A stretch of DNA of 29,148 bases, taken from Campylobacter sp. GTDB taxonomy: Bacteria; Campylobacterota; Campylobacteria; Campylobacterales; Campylobacteraceae. The notes under the pieces are model-generated. The model saw only the letters and a program-made list of their open reading frames with translations, searched no databases and was not told where the DNA came from. Shown one piece after another: positions 1 through 8,699 of the stretch. Positions within the stretch are counted from its first letter, which is position 1. Each line of letters opens with the position of its first letter. Made by a program: the position numbers and the translations under genes. The stretch covers positions 1 to 29,148 of the forward strand of contig JAILCJ010000142.1 of NCBI GenBank assembly GCA_024680445.1, read 5' to 3'.

Positions 1-21
1 CTCAAATTTTTCTTGCAACAT
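1..21 (-). CDS. possible 5' end of a leftward gene, cut by the window edge
   Basis: Reading leftward, an ATG at 21-19 opens a frame beginning MLQEKFE and runs off the window after seven codons. An AAAAAAGGA purine stretch lies upstream, but about 14 bases from the ATG, which is longer than usual. A TTTAAGTTTG promoter-like motif and a long T tract (on this strand) lie further upstream. Seven residues are far too few to identify a product. The frame could also be chance, so this is only a pointer for whoever has the flanking sequence. Confidence 0.28.
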
Positions 22-59
22 CTTTTTAATAATTTTCCTTTTTTAGAATTTTTAAAATT

Positions 60-83
60 AAAAAAAAAAAAAAAAAAAAAAAA
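60..83. repeat. 24-base poly-A/poly-T homopolymer tract
   Basis: Positions 60 to 83 are an uninterrupted run of A on the plus strand (T on the minus strand). It is the longest homopolymer I see in the window. It lies between a TTTAAGTTTG motif (minus strand, 93-84) and a possible leftward start codon at 21, so it sits in the promoter or leader of whatever gene lies to the left. Tracts this long slip during replication, and part of the apparent length could also be sequencing error. Confidence 0.9.
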
Positions 84-244
84 CAAACTTAAACTTTTGC
101 GTTTAGGCTACTTTTGATAAATTATAATTATGTAGCATGACAGGTTATGTCAAAAATAATAAATTTGTTGTAATTTGTGTGAGAGAAGTTTGTAACGATA
201 TAAAATTATATTCTTAGCCCAAATTTAGGCTAAGAATTTGCCTT
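84..244. other. non-coding spacer left of the ackA remnant
   Basis: I find no credible gene, tRNA or repeat array here. The stretch has a TATAAT-like sequence on both strands near 121-129, a TTTAAGTTTG motif on the minus strand at 93-84, and the hairpin at 211-236. It is most simply read as the spacer between the decayed ackA end and a leftward gene outside the window. Confidence 0.5.
211..236 (-). terminator. perfect 9-bp stem hairpin just after the ackA remnant
   Basis: TTCTTAGCC (211-219) and GGCTAAGAA (228-236) form a perfect inverted repeat with an 8-base loop. It begins 8 bases past the stop of the ackA remnant on the minus strand and is followed by an AT-rich TATAATTTTA stretch rather than a clean T run. 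This fits the old terminator of ackA, kept although the gene is truncated. It could also end transcripts reading leftward from pflA. Confidence 0.6.
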
Positions 245-532
245 TTAGCCTTTGAATTTGGACTTTATTATTCTTTGGGTGTCTTCTGCGATGGCGAGTT
301 CTTCGTCTGGCACTATGATGATACGCACTCTCGTCTCTGGCAATCCTACCCAGCGGCCTTGTGTTTGTGGGGCTGAGTTTTTGTCTTTGTCCATGCGAAT
401 ACCGAAAATTTCCAGTCCGCTACACACAGCTTCACGCACCCTAGCGTCATTTTCGCCTATATCGGCTGTAAAAATAATAGCGTCGATTTTGCCAAGCACA
501 GCGATGTAGGCACTTTTTGTGAATTTGCGAAA
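245..532 (-). pseudogene. ackA: acetate kinase (ackA) 3' remnant
   Basis: The frame reads AYIAVLGKIDAIIFTADIGEN, then a VREAVCSGLEIFGI-type segment and a tail containing VPDEELAIAEDTQ. This is the C-terminal end of acetate kinase, which makes ATP and acetate from acetyl phosphate. Only about 96 codons remain of a family length near 400. An in-frame TAA lies at 535-533, and weak similarity (CQKALL, then the stop, then FRKF) may continue to about 570. The conserved nucleotide-binding sequence GGIGEN reads ADIGEN, so two glycines are changed. A GTG at 499 could in principle start an 84-residue peptide, but the substrate-binding N-terminal domain is absent and no activity is expected. The rest of the fragment is well preserved, which suggests fairly recent loss. 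An intact copy may exist elsewhere. Confidence 0.82.
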
Positions 533-614
533 TTATAACAAGGCTTTTTGACAGCTTGTGTCGTAAATTTAATTTTAAAAAATTAATAACTTTGACTTTT
601 AAGGACTCTTAATT

Positions 615-2990
615 TTATTTTTGTAGCATTTTTAGTGAAGCTTCGCAAAGGCTTTTGTATTCGTTTTGATCGCTTGATTTAACGCATTTTTCTAGGTATG
701 GTTTGGCTAAGTCAGAACGAGACTGCATGATATAAATATCGGCGACAAGGTTTAAGGCACGACATTGCTCGGCTGGTTTTAGTTTTAGGCTCAAAATGTA
801 TCTTGCCTCATCTAAGGCGTCGTCTAAATTCTCCATTTTCATGGCTGCTGTTGCATATAAAAAATTTAAGTCCGGACTAAAAATATCTGCCCCTGCTGCC
901 GTTGCCATAGAAAGTGCTTTTTTGGCGTAAATCGTTGCATTTGCAAAATCATTTTTGCTAAACGAATAACTAGCCAAGATATCGTAAGCCTCAACGCGTT
1001 TGAAGTCTTGTCCCCTAAGTTCGTCTATGGCTTGTAAGGTCCGAATCGCATCTGTAAAGCGATCAAGTTTTAAAAGCGAATAAAATCTATCAAAAAGTGC
1101 TGGCGATGGGTCGGAGTATGGTAACTCTGCACCCAAGGCAAGTGCGTCATTTGCGGCGGTTAAACTCTCTTCGTAACGTTTAGCCTGTCTAAAATCGCTT
1201 GCAAGTTTTATGAGCCACTCTACTCTATCTTCTGGATTTTCATCTTTTGCACGAGATCTTGAAAGCGAAAGGGCTTTTTCGTATCTGGCGGTGCGAACAT
1301 AGCAACTATGCAATTTAAATTGCGGTAATTCAAGGCTGTTTATATCGTAGGCTTCGAGCAAATTTATAAGTTTTTGGCAGTCGTTTGCCCTTATGCTTTG
1401 CTGTGCGAGTGCAAGGGCAGAATCGCCTATATACTCCATGCCTTTTGTCAAATTTAAGTCTTTGATTTCATTTGTATATTGCAATATGGCGTCGTATTTT
1501 TTCTCTTTGAAATTTAGCTCTATTTCGCTAAGTAAGGCTTTAATGCCGATATCGTTATGCCCGTATTTTTTCATCAAAAACAAATAATGATCGTGCATGG
1601 CGGTTGCATTTTCGTCATCTCGTTCAAAAAGCAGTCTATCAAGGGCGTTTTCTATCTCTGCTAAATAATCGCCATATCTATACTCTTCTTCGTATCTTTT
1701 CAAGTAAGCATAAGCCTTATCCACATCTTTCATATCGACAAGCAAAACGCCTAAATTTTTAAGTGCAACTTCGTAGTTTTCATTTTTTGAGTTGCGATTT
1801 TCTACTATGATCTCATAAATTTTAATCGCAATTTCTGGCATTTTTTCATCTGTGAAAGTTTGGGCTAAACTCATGGATTTTTCTTCGTTATTTAGCAGAT
1901 ATTTTGCATTTGCATTTAAGATTTTAAGTATATAATCCTTGGCCTCTTTAGCTTTATTTTTATCTATGCTAGCACTCGCAAGACTTAGTGCGGCACGACT
2001 TGCTATATCAAGATCGCCAGCACTGTAAAGAACATTTTCATAAAGTTTTCTTGCCTCGGTAGTTTTAGAATTTTTATAAATTTCATCAGCATAATCAAGC
2101 ATGGTTAAATGTGCGAAATTTGATCTAGAATGTTCGGTAGAAAGTATATCCATGATGTATTTTGCATCGCTTAATAAGCTTAGTTTGATGTAGGAATTTG
2201 CGACAAGGTAAAGCACTTCTGGAAAATTTTCGTCAGCGCTAAATTTTCGCATCCATTGCTTGCCTTCTTCTGAAATGTTTGTATAGTCGATGTCCTCGTC
2301 TATTTTTTCATTTTTTTCTAAAATTTTATTCATAGATCTTAGTCTATAAAGCAAAAATTCGCTTGCAAAAATGCTGTTTGGGTATCTTTGTATAGCCTGA
2401 GAACTTTCGCTAAACGATCTTTGATACATGGCGTTTTCATAAGATCTTTTCATGGCTATATAAATGTCTATATCGTTGCTATCTGTGTTTTCTATGGGAG
2501 CTTTGCTAAAATCAAGGGCACCGATAGTTGGCAAAAGCATTTCGTCAAAAAGTGGAGCAAAATTTACGCCATTTTCAACATTTGTATCAAATTCTTTCAA
2601 ATTTTGATCTACATAAATGCTAAATTTTTTGCCTATTCTTGCTTCGTTTTTAAAAATTTCTTTGTTTTCGTATAGTTTGTTTTCAAAATTATATAGTCTC
2701 GAATTTGCCTTGGGCAAGATAACTAAGAAAATTTTTCCATCTTGTTTTTTGTAACGAATATCCATAAGAGTCAAATCTATATCGTTTATATTTACAAGTC
2801 CGTCATCATCTAACATGCAAACATAACGCTTTGTGTTATAAGCCAAAAGTTGCTCTACACACTCAAAATCGTTTTCGTCACTTAAATTTAGTATGGTATA
2901 ACTTTTGCCAGCATCTACACCGCTATTTACGCTAAGACTAAATGCAAATGCAAATATTGGCAAAAGTATAAGACTTAAAATTTTATTCAT
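615..2990 (-). CDS. pflA: PflA, flagellar motor TPR protein
   Basis: This 791-residue protein begins with a cleavable-looking signal peptide (MNKILSLILLPIFAFAFS) without a lipobox cysteine, so it should be periplasmic. After an N-terminal beta-rich region of about 150 residues, the rest is a long helical array with TPR-like character (for example SYENAMYQRSFSESSQAI, ALNLVADIYIMQSRSDLAKPYLEKC). Length and position directly after nuoN match Cj1565c (PflA, about 788 residues) of C. jejuni. PflA, with PflB, builds the periplasmic scaffold that widens the stator ring; loss gives paralysed flagella. The start is fixed by the signal peptide. No Shine-Dalgarno sequence is visible, and a TATAAT box ends 7 bases before the ATG, so leaderless expression is possible. 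Nothing looks broken. Identification rests on synteny, length and architecture. Confidence 0.85.
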   Translation of the reverse strand: MNKILSLILLPIFAFAFSLSVNSGVDAGKSYTILNLSDENDFECVEQLLAYNTKRYVCMLDDDGLVNINDIDLTLMDIRYKKQDGKIFLVILPKANSRLYNFENKLYENKEIFKNEARIGKKFSIYVDQNLKEFDTNVENGVNFAPLFDEMLLPTIGALDFSKAPIENTDSNDIDIYIAMKRSYENAMYQRSFSESSQAIQRYPNSIFASEFLLYRLRSMNKILEKNEKIDEDIDYTNISEEGKQWMRKFSADENFPEVLYLVANSYIKLSLLSDAKYIMDILSTEHSRSNFAHLTMLDYADEIYKNSKTTEARKLYENVLYSAGDLDIASRAALSLASASIDKNKAKEAKDYILKILNANAKYLLNNEEKSMSLAQTFTDEKMPEIAIKIYEIIVENRNSKNENYEVALKNLGVLLVDMKDVDKAYAYLKRYEEEYRYGDYLAEIENALDRLLFERDDENATAMHDHYLFLMKKYGHNDIGIKALLSEIELNFKEKKYDAILQYTNEIKDLNLTKGMEYIGDSALALAQQSIRANDCQKLINLLEAYDINSLELPQFKLHSCYVRTARYEKALSLSRSRAKDENPEDRVEWLIKLASDFRQAKRYEESLTAANDALALGAELPYSDPSPALFDRFYSLLKLDRFTDAIRTLQAIDELRGQDFKRVEAYDILASYSFSKNDFANATIYAKKALSMATAAGADIFSPDLNFLYATAAMKMENLDDALDEARYILSLKLKPAEQCRALNLVADIYIMQSRSDLAKPYLEKCVKSSDQNEYKSLCEASLKMLQK

Positions 2991-2997
2991 AAGCTAT

Positions 2998-3009
2998 ATT
3001 ATAGCCAAA
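2998..3009 (-). promoter_or_regulatory. extended -10 element in front of pflA
   Basis: On the minus strand the spacer between nuoN and pflA reads TTTGGCTATAAT, close to the TTTTGGTTACAAT found before nrdA in this window. The TATAAT occupies 3003-2998 and ends 7 bases before the pflA start codon, so initiation would fall at or next to the ATG. The upstream -35 region lies within the end of nuoN and is weak. It could allow pflA to be expressed apart from the nuo operon. Confidence 0.4.
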
Positions 3010-3021
3010 GTTATGCAAATT

Positions 3022-4506
3022 TTAAAAGCCTGACGATGAAACATAAAGTTGTATAAATTTTATAATATATTCAGAGCAAAACACGCTAATGCAAGTCGCA
3101 GTTACCGCAAAACCAACTATGACTTTTAGTGCAAGAGAGGCGTTTTGAGTATATAAACTTTTATCGCTTACTATCGGCTCTTTTAAGAACATATAAACTA
3201 TAAGTTTTAGGTAATAATACACCGCAATTGCCGAGTTTATCACCATTATAATAGCCAAATTTATATGCTCTGCTTCTATAACAGCACCGATAACGACTAG
3301 TTTTCCTAAAAATACGCTAAATGGCGGAATTCCAGCCAAAGAAACCATGAAAATCGCCATTATAACCGCATAACTAGGCAAGAGTTTGATAAGACCTGAA
3401 AATTTTTCATAAGGGTGTTTGAATCTCTTATGCCAACAAATTTTATCATCACATCTAGCAACCCATAACATAGAAAAGGCACCCAAATTTGCAAACAAAA
3501 ACATTATCCAATAATAAAACAAGCTAACATAGGCGATATGAGTATGCACGACTAGAGTACAAAAAACAAAGCCGGCGTGAGCGATAGAGCTAAAAGCAAG
3601 CATTCTTTTAACATCGATTTGCACCAAAGCCATGATATTTGCCAAAGTCATGGTAAGCACGGCAATGATATAAAGCGAATCATGCACCCAAACTATATGT
3701 GAGTTATTTAACATCGCAAAAAGTCGCAAAGCTACGATAAAACCTGCAACCTTAGGCACAACGGACATATAACCAGCCAAAGGGGCATTTGAACCCTCAT
3801 AAACATCTGGCACCCAAGTGTGAAATGGTATCAAAGATAGTTTAAATCCAACCGCCGAAGCTATGAAAACGCAAGCCAAAAGCAACATTAAGCTATTTTG
3901 CAAATTTGCACTTTTTATGTTTTCGCCTATCACGTTTAAATCTATCGAGCCACAAACTAGATAAAACAAAGCTATACCAAAGGCGAAAAAGCCTGCTGCA
4001 AGCGAGCCCATGGTGAAGTATTTTATAGCCGCTTCTATGCTTTTTGCTTTATTGTGAAGGGCTATAAGGGTATAAAGAGCAAGGGAGCTGGTTTCTAATC
4101 CCACAAAGATAAAAAGCAAATTTTGTGAGCTAACCATAAACTCAAATCCAGCCATCATAAACAAAAATAAGGCATAGTATTCGTGAACTTCATACTCAAA
4201 ATAACTTCTATGCGTAAGTGCAAGTGGTATAAAAAGTGCCGAAGCCAAAACCATAATAAGCATAGAAATAATGGCTATACCATCGACTAAAAGCATATCA
4301 AAAAAGCTAGATTTTAAACCATGATAATCAAAAATCATACCAGCATTTAAAAGCAAGGCTATGATACAAAAAGCCGTGTAAAAGCCTTTATTTAAATCTT
4401 TTTTTACAACACCAACGCAAAGCAAAAAAAGCGCAAAACAAACGAGTGAAAGCATCGGTGCTACCGAGCTTAGACTTAGTTCGTTTAAATTCAAAAATTC
4501 ACTCAT
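3022..4506 (-). CDS. nuoN: NuoN, complex I antiporter-like subunit
   Basis: This 494-residue, highly hydrophobic protein has about 14 membrane segments and belongs to the Mrp-antiporter-like family. It carries the expected glutamate in the FVGLETSSLALY segment and the lysine of FKLSLIPFHTWVPDVYEG in the proton half-channels. It forms one of the three proton-pumping modules of the membrane arm, next to NuoK and NuoM. Its ATG overlaps the nuoM stop by 4 bases, so translation is probably coupled. It is the last nuo gene; pflA follows 31 bases downstream. Length is normal for the family. Confidence 0.96.
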   Translation of the reverse strand: MSEFLNLNELSLSSVAPMLSLVCFALFLLCVGVVKKDLNKGFYTAFCIIALLLNAGMIFDYHGLKSSFFDMLLVDGIAIISMLIMVLASALFIPLALTHRSYFEYEVHEYYALFLFMMAGFEFMVSSQNLLFIFVGLETSSLALYTLIALHNKAKSIEAAIKYFTMGSLAAGFFAFGIALFYLVCGSIDLNVIGENIKSANLQNSLMLLLACVFIASAVGFKLSLIPFHTWVPDVYEGSNAPLAGYMSVVPKVAGFIVALRLFAMLNNSHIVWVHDSLYIIAVLTMTLANIMALVQIDVKRMLAFSSIAHAGFVFCTLVVHTHIAYVSLFYYWIMFLFANLGAFSMLWVARCDDKICWHKRFKHPYEKFSGLIKLLPSYAVIMAIFMVSLAGIPPFSVFLGKLVVIGAVIEAEHINLAIIMVINSAIAVYYYLKLIVYMFLKEPIVSDKSLYTQNASLALKVIVGFAVTATCISVFCSEYIIKFIQLYVSSSGF

Positions 4507-5993
4507 TTTACGCTCCTTTTTATCATTAAGGTCTCTGTGCTTGTGCGTTGCATATCAAAAATTATCTTATCTACACTCAAATTTATCGGTTTTAAAAGCC
4601 AGTTTGGAAAGATACCAAGTGCGATTATAACGATGATGAGCGGTATTAAAGATAACATTTCGTTCAAATTTAGGTCTTTTAATTTTGAATTTTCTTCATT
4701 AAATTTGCCATAAAATACTCGTCTTAAAAGACTTAGCATATAAATAGCTCCGACTATGATGCCAAGACCTCCAAAAACGCCAAACCAAACATTTTTCATA
4801 AAAATTCCAACCAAGCTTAAAAATTCGCCAACAAAACCTATGGTTAAAGGCAAACCTATACTAGCAAGTGTCGTTACTCCAAAACAAAAGGCCAAATACG
4901 GCGTTTGCTTCGCCATACCGCCATAAGCTTTTATGAGTTTTGTATGCGTTCTATCATAAAGCATACCAACCATCATAAACAAAGCACCACTAACGATTCC
5001 GTGGCTTATCATCAAAAATACAGCACCGCTTATGCCTTGTTCATTAAATGAAAAAATTCCAAGTATGATTATACCCATGTGAGAGATAGAACTATAAGCG
5101 ATAACTTGTTTCATATCGTCTTGTGCATAGGCTATCAAAGCCGTGTAAATAACCATTATCACAGCCAAAGTTGCCATGACTCCAAAAAGCTCTTGGCTTG
5201 CTGTGCCAAAAAGTGGCAAAGAAAAACGAACAAAGCCGTAAGTACCCATTTTTAGCAAAACTGCCGCCAAAAGTACTGAACCGATAGTTGGTGCTTGTCC
5301 GTGGGCATAAGGTAGCCAAGTATGAAACGGAAACATAGGGGTTTTGATAGCAAAAGAAAGAGAAAAGGCTATAAAAAGCCAAATTTGAGTGCTGGCTGGG
5401 ATATCTAAATTCTTTTGCCAATCAAGCAAAGAAAAGCTAAATACGCCAACTTGTTTGTAATGCAAATACGCCATAAAAATTATACCGGCGAGCATAAAAA
5501 CAGAGCCAAAAAAGGTATAAATGAAAAATTTCACCGAAGCATAAATTCTGTTTCCGCTACCCCATGCACCGATGATATAAAGCATAGGCAACAAACTAAG
5601 CTCCCAAAATACATAAAACAAAGCAACATCAAGGCTTAAAAATACGCCCATCATTGTCATTTCTAAGAACAAAACGCTAATTACTAGGTGTTTTAAATTT
5701 TCTTTTATGCTTAGCGAAAAAAGAGCTATAAAAGTCATAAAGGCACTCATGATTACCAAAAATATGCTTATGCCATCTACGCCAACAAGATAATTTATAC
5801 CTATGCTAGGGATTAGCGGTACAAAACTAAGCAAATCATACGATTCGCTAAAATCCACGCCATAAAACATAAACAAAGTAAGCAAAAATTCTATCATGGC
5901 TATGGACGCCCCATAGACTTTTATGCTTTTTTCTTCGATCACGAAACCAAGCATGGCTGCAAATGCTGGGAAAAAGATTATCAATGTTAGCAT
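4503..5993 (-). CDS. nuoM: NuoM, complex I antiporter-like subunit
   Basis: This 496-residue polytopic membrane protein is a proton-channel subunit of complex I. The key residues are visible: glutamate near residue 131 (VFWELSLLPMLY), lysine near 217 (FAIKTPMFPFHTWLPYAHG) and a second lysine near 248 (LLAAVLLKMGTYGF). It sits between NuoL and NuoN in the membrane arm. It follows nuoL with a single base between stop and start and overlaps nuoN by 4 bases, typical of a tightly coupled operon. No truncation or unusual insertion is seen. Confidence 0.97.
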   Translation of the reverse strand: MLTLIIFFPAFAAMLGFVIEEKSIKVYGASIAMIEFLLTLFMFYGVDFSESYDLLSFVPLIPSIGINYLVGVDGISIFLVIMSAFMTFIALFSLSIKENLKHLVISVLFLEMTMMGVFLSLDVALFYVFWELSLLPMLYIIGAWGSGNRIYASVKFFIYTFFGSVFMLAGIIFMAYLHYKQVGVFSFSLLDWQKNLDIPASTQIWLFIAFSLSFAIKTPMFPFHTWLPYAHGQAPTIGSVLLAAVLLKMGTYGFVRFSLPLFGTASQELFGVMATLAVIMVIYTALIAYAQDDMKQVIAYSSISHMGIIILGIFSFNEQGISGAVFLMISHGIVSGALFMMVGMLYDRTHTKLIKAYGGMAKQTPYLAFCFGVTTLASIGLPLTIGFVGEFLSLVGIFMKNVWFGVFGGLGIIVGAIYMLSLLRRVFYGKFNEENSKLKDLNLNEMLSLIPLIIVIIALGIFPNWLLKPINLSVDKIIFDMQRTSTETLMIKRSVK

Positions 5994-5994
5994 T

Positions 5995-7830
5995 TTAAAA
6001 CTCCGTTAGCAAGAACACAAAACTTAACAAGGCGGCGAAACCTGCAACCATAAGGCGAAGCATAAGGCTTAGATTTCCACTTTGCATTTTGTTTGTATTT
6101 ATAGCGATAAAATTTATAAGTTTTGCAACCCCATCAACGCAAACATCAATGATTTTTTCATCGATTTTTCTAAATCCCCGAGATAAGGCGGCGTAAGAAT
6201 CGCAAACTTTATCATAAAATTGCGGTATATAATAATTATTTGCCAAAATTTTATGAATTTTTAGTGTTTCAACTTTTGGACTAAAAATTTGTTTCTTGTA
6301 AGCAAATATCGCAAAAAGCGTTGAAAGAGTAACCAAACAAAGGGTTGAGATGATAAGTAAAATTTCTGTTTGATGCTCTAAATGCAATTCAAATTTAGGC
6401 AAAATTTTATAAACAAAATTTTCAAATCCACCCATGAAAAATCCCGCTATCACAGCCATTATAGCTAGTGGCACCAAAGCGATAAGCATGAAATTTTTTG
6501 CTTCATGAGCGTGATGTTGGCTTGCCTCTGGCACGAAAAAGACAAGCATGATAAGTCTAAAACTATAAAATGCAGTCATTACAGCACCTAGCAAAAGTGC
6601 GAGCCAGATATAAAATTCTCCACTTGCAAAGGCAACTTCTAAAATTTTATCTTTTGAGAAAAATCCCGCAAATGGATAAAATCCTGCCAAGGCAACAGAG
6701 CCGATAGCCATTAAGATCGCCGTTGGTTTCATCACTTTCCACAAGGCACCCATTTTTTTGATATTTAACTCATCGTGCATTGCGTGCATGACATTTCCTG
6801 CACATAAAAATAGCAAAGACTTAAAAAAGGCGTGAGTTGCAAGGTGAAACAAAGCCACCCAATACGCTCCAAGTCCAGCAGCCACAAACATATAGCCAAG
6901 TTGCGAAAGAGTAGAATAAGCAATTATCTTTTTAAGGTCATTATGTGCTAGGGCTATACTTGCAGCAAAAACCGCTACAAAGGCACCCAAACACGCTATA
7001 AAATAGCTAACTTCGGTAGTTAGGGCATAAATTTCATTTGCACGAATCACCAAATAAACACCGGCTGTAACCATGGTTGCTGCGTGGATAAGTGCAGAAA
7101 CCGGAGTTGGACCCTCCATGGCGTTTGCAAGCCAAGTATGCAAAGGAAATTGAGCCGATTTACCCATGGCACCTACAAAAAGCAAGGCGGCAGATATGGA
7201 TAAAATTTGCGGATTCAAATTTGGTGCAAGCATAAAAATATCATCAAATTTCAAACTATGAGTTTGGCTAAATAGCAAAAACATGCCGAGCAAAAGTCCA
7301 AGGTCGCCTATGCGGTTCATGATAAAAGCTTCATTTGCAGCGGCATTTGCACTAAATCTTTCATACCAAAAGCCTATGAGTAACCACGAACAAAGACCAA
7401 CGCCCTCCCAACCGATGAAAAGTCCGACAAAGTTATCACTAAGTACCAAAAATAACATGCAAAATACAAATAAACCAAGATAAGAAAAGAATCTGTTAAA
7501 ACTTTCGTCATGCTCCATGTAGCCAATAGAATAAACATGAACTATAAAAGCCACTCCATAAACCACGCAAAGCATTACGGCACTTACTGCATCGACTTTA
7601 AAACCAAAATTTAGATCCATAAAGCCAACTTTTATAAAGTCTTTGAGTAAAATTTCATATACTTGTCCGTTTGCCACATCGCCAAAGATACACAAAGAGC
7701 TTACAAGTCCTATGAAAATGAGTAAAGAACAGATGATGCCAACATAAAGTTTTTTACCAACAAAACTGAAAATTCCGCCAAAAGTTGCACTAAGAAGCGG
7801 TAAGAAAAAAGCCATTAAAAACACTTGCAT
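5995..7830 (-). CDS. nuoL: NuoL, distal proton-pumping subunit of complex I
   Basis: This 611-residue protein has the NuoL architecture: about 14 antiporter-like membrane segments, then a C-terminal extension that forms the lateral helix running along the membrane arm and a last anchoring segment. Functional residues are present: glutamate near 142 (FIGWEGVGLCSWLLIGFWY), lysine near 224 (GAMGKSAQFPLHTWL) and histidine near 249 (ALIHAATMVTAGVYL). It is the outermost proton channel. One base separates it from nuoK upstream and one from nuoM downstream. Length is close to that of other Campylobacter homologues. Confidence 0.97.
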   Translation of the reverse strand: MQVFLMAFFLPLLSATFGGIFSFVGKKLYVGIICSLLIFIGLVSSLCIFGDVANGQVYEILLKDFIKVGFMDLNFGFKVDAVSAVMLCVVYGVAFIVHVYSIGYMEHDESFNRFFSYLGLFVFCMLFLVLSDNFVGLFIGWEGVGLCSWLLIGFWYERFSANAAANEAFIMNRIGDLGLLLGMFLLFSQTHSLKFDDIFMLAPNLNPQILSISAALLFVGAMGKSAQFPLHTWLANAMEGPTPVSALIHAATMVTAGVYLVIRANEIYALTTEVSYFIACLGAFVAVFAASIALAHNDLKKIIAYSTLSQLGYMFVAAGLGAYWVALFHLATHAFFKSLLFLCAGNVMHAMHDELNIKKMGALWKVMKPTAILMAIGSVALAGFYPFAGFFSKDKILEVAFASGEFYIWLALLLGAVMTAFYSFRLIMLVFFVPEASQHHAHEAKNFMLIALVPLAIMAVIAGFFMGGFENFVYKILPKFELHLEHQTEILLIISTLCLVTLSTLFAIFAYKKQIFSPKVETLKIHKILANNYYIPQFYDKVCDSYAALSRGFRKIDEKIIDVCVDGVAKLINFIAINTNKMQSGNLSLMLRLMVAGFAALLSFVFLLTEF

Positions 7831-7831
7831 C

Positions 7832-8134
7832 TTAGCCTTTCATATTGTTTAAACTACTAAGCTCTATTGAGCCTGTTTTTTTGTACCACAAGACGAGCAA
7901 ACCAAGTCCGACAGCCACTTCACTAGCGGCTATGGCTATAACAAAAAAGGCGAAAATTTGCCCATTTAAATCGCCCAAATGAACAGATATCGCAGCCAGT
8001 GCGACATTTGCAGCGTTTAGTGCGATTTCACTTGAAAAGAAAAGCATGATGAGATTTCGCCTTCTCATTATGCCAAAGAGTCCCAAAACAAACATTATCG
8101 CCGAAACGACAAGATAGTGTGTCAAGCCTATCAT
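7832..8134 (-). CDS. nuoK: NuoK, small complex I membrane subunit
   Basis: This 100-residue protein has three membrane helices and the normal NuoK length. The two conserved membrane glutamates needed for proton transfer are at residues 36 (FFSSEIALNAAN) and 72 (AIAASEVAVGLGL), matching the positions in E. coli NuoK. It bridges the quinone module and the antiporter-like subunits. Its start overlaps the nuoJ stop by 4 bases. Confidence 0.96.
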   Translation of the reverse strand: MIGLTHYLVVSAIMFVLGLFGIMRRRNLIMLFFSSEIALNAANVALAAISVHLGDLNGQIFAFFVIAIAASEVAVGLGLLVLWYKKTGSIELSSLNNMKG

Positions 8135-8664
8135 AACAGCTCCTCGATCTCGTTTTGTTTATCCATGTCTTTATGTGCCAAGACTATGCCAGCAACCATT
8201 GCTACAAGCAATAAAATAGCTATAAGTTCAAAAACTAACAAATACTTGCTAAAAAGCAAAATACCGACAGCTTCGATATTGCTAAGTCCTTCAAGAGCTT
8301 GTTTTTCGCTCATATTTGCACCCACGATCGGACTTAAAAATATCACTATGATAGTCACGGCGATAAAGACGCTAAGTGTATAAATACTTAGTTTTGATGA
8401 AAATTTATGTGCGTCATGCACGGGCTTTGAAAAGTCAAAAAACATCATAGAAAATCCGTAAAGCACCATGACGGCACCGACATAAACGACGATTTGCACA
8501 ACGCCTAAAAATTCAGCCCCTAGCAAGAAAAACAAAGCCGAGATAAATATCATACCGCCAGCCAAAGCACTTAGGGCATGTAAAACATTTTTGGTAAAAA
8601 CGCTCACGGCAAAACAAGCTATCGAAACGGCAGAAAAAAGGTAAAAAGCGATAGTTTCAAACAT
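8131..8664 (-). CDS. nuoJ: NuoJ, complex I membrane subunit
   Basis: This 177-residue protein has five predicted membrane helices. It contains the NuoJ family segment in which a glycine- and tyrosine-containing helix (VVYVGAVMVLYGFSMMFFDF) is thought to rotate during coupling. It packs with NuoA, NuoH and NuoK at the quinone end of the membrane arm. It is separated from nuoI by 107 bases containing a 60-bp palindromic element, the only real gap inside the operon. A moderate ribosome site (AAGG) lies about 8 bases before the ATG, so nuoJ does not need coupling to nuoI. Confidence 0.94.
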   Translation of the reverse strand: MFETIAFYLFSAVSIACFAVSVFTKNVLHALSALAGGMIFISALFFLLGAEFLGVVQIVVYVGAVMVLYGFSMMFFDFSKPVHDAHKFSSKLSIYTLSVFIAVTIIVIFLSPIVGANMSEKQALEGLSNIEAVGILLFSKYLLVFELIAILLLVAMVAGIVLAHKDMDKQNEIEELL

Positions 8665-8699
8665 TTTTAAAGCCTTGTAAAGTTTTATTTGTATCTAAA

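Noticed and set aside
252..509. Plus-strand frame of 85 codons opposite the ackA remnant
   Set aside because: It is the antisense of a recognisable AckA fragment and has no likeness of its own.
569..586. TTAATTTT/AAAATTAA palindrome downstream of pflA as a terminator
   Set aside because: The stem is only A/T with a 2-base loop and no T run beyond it; such palindromes are expected by chance in this composition.
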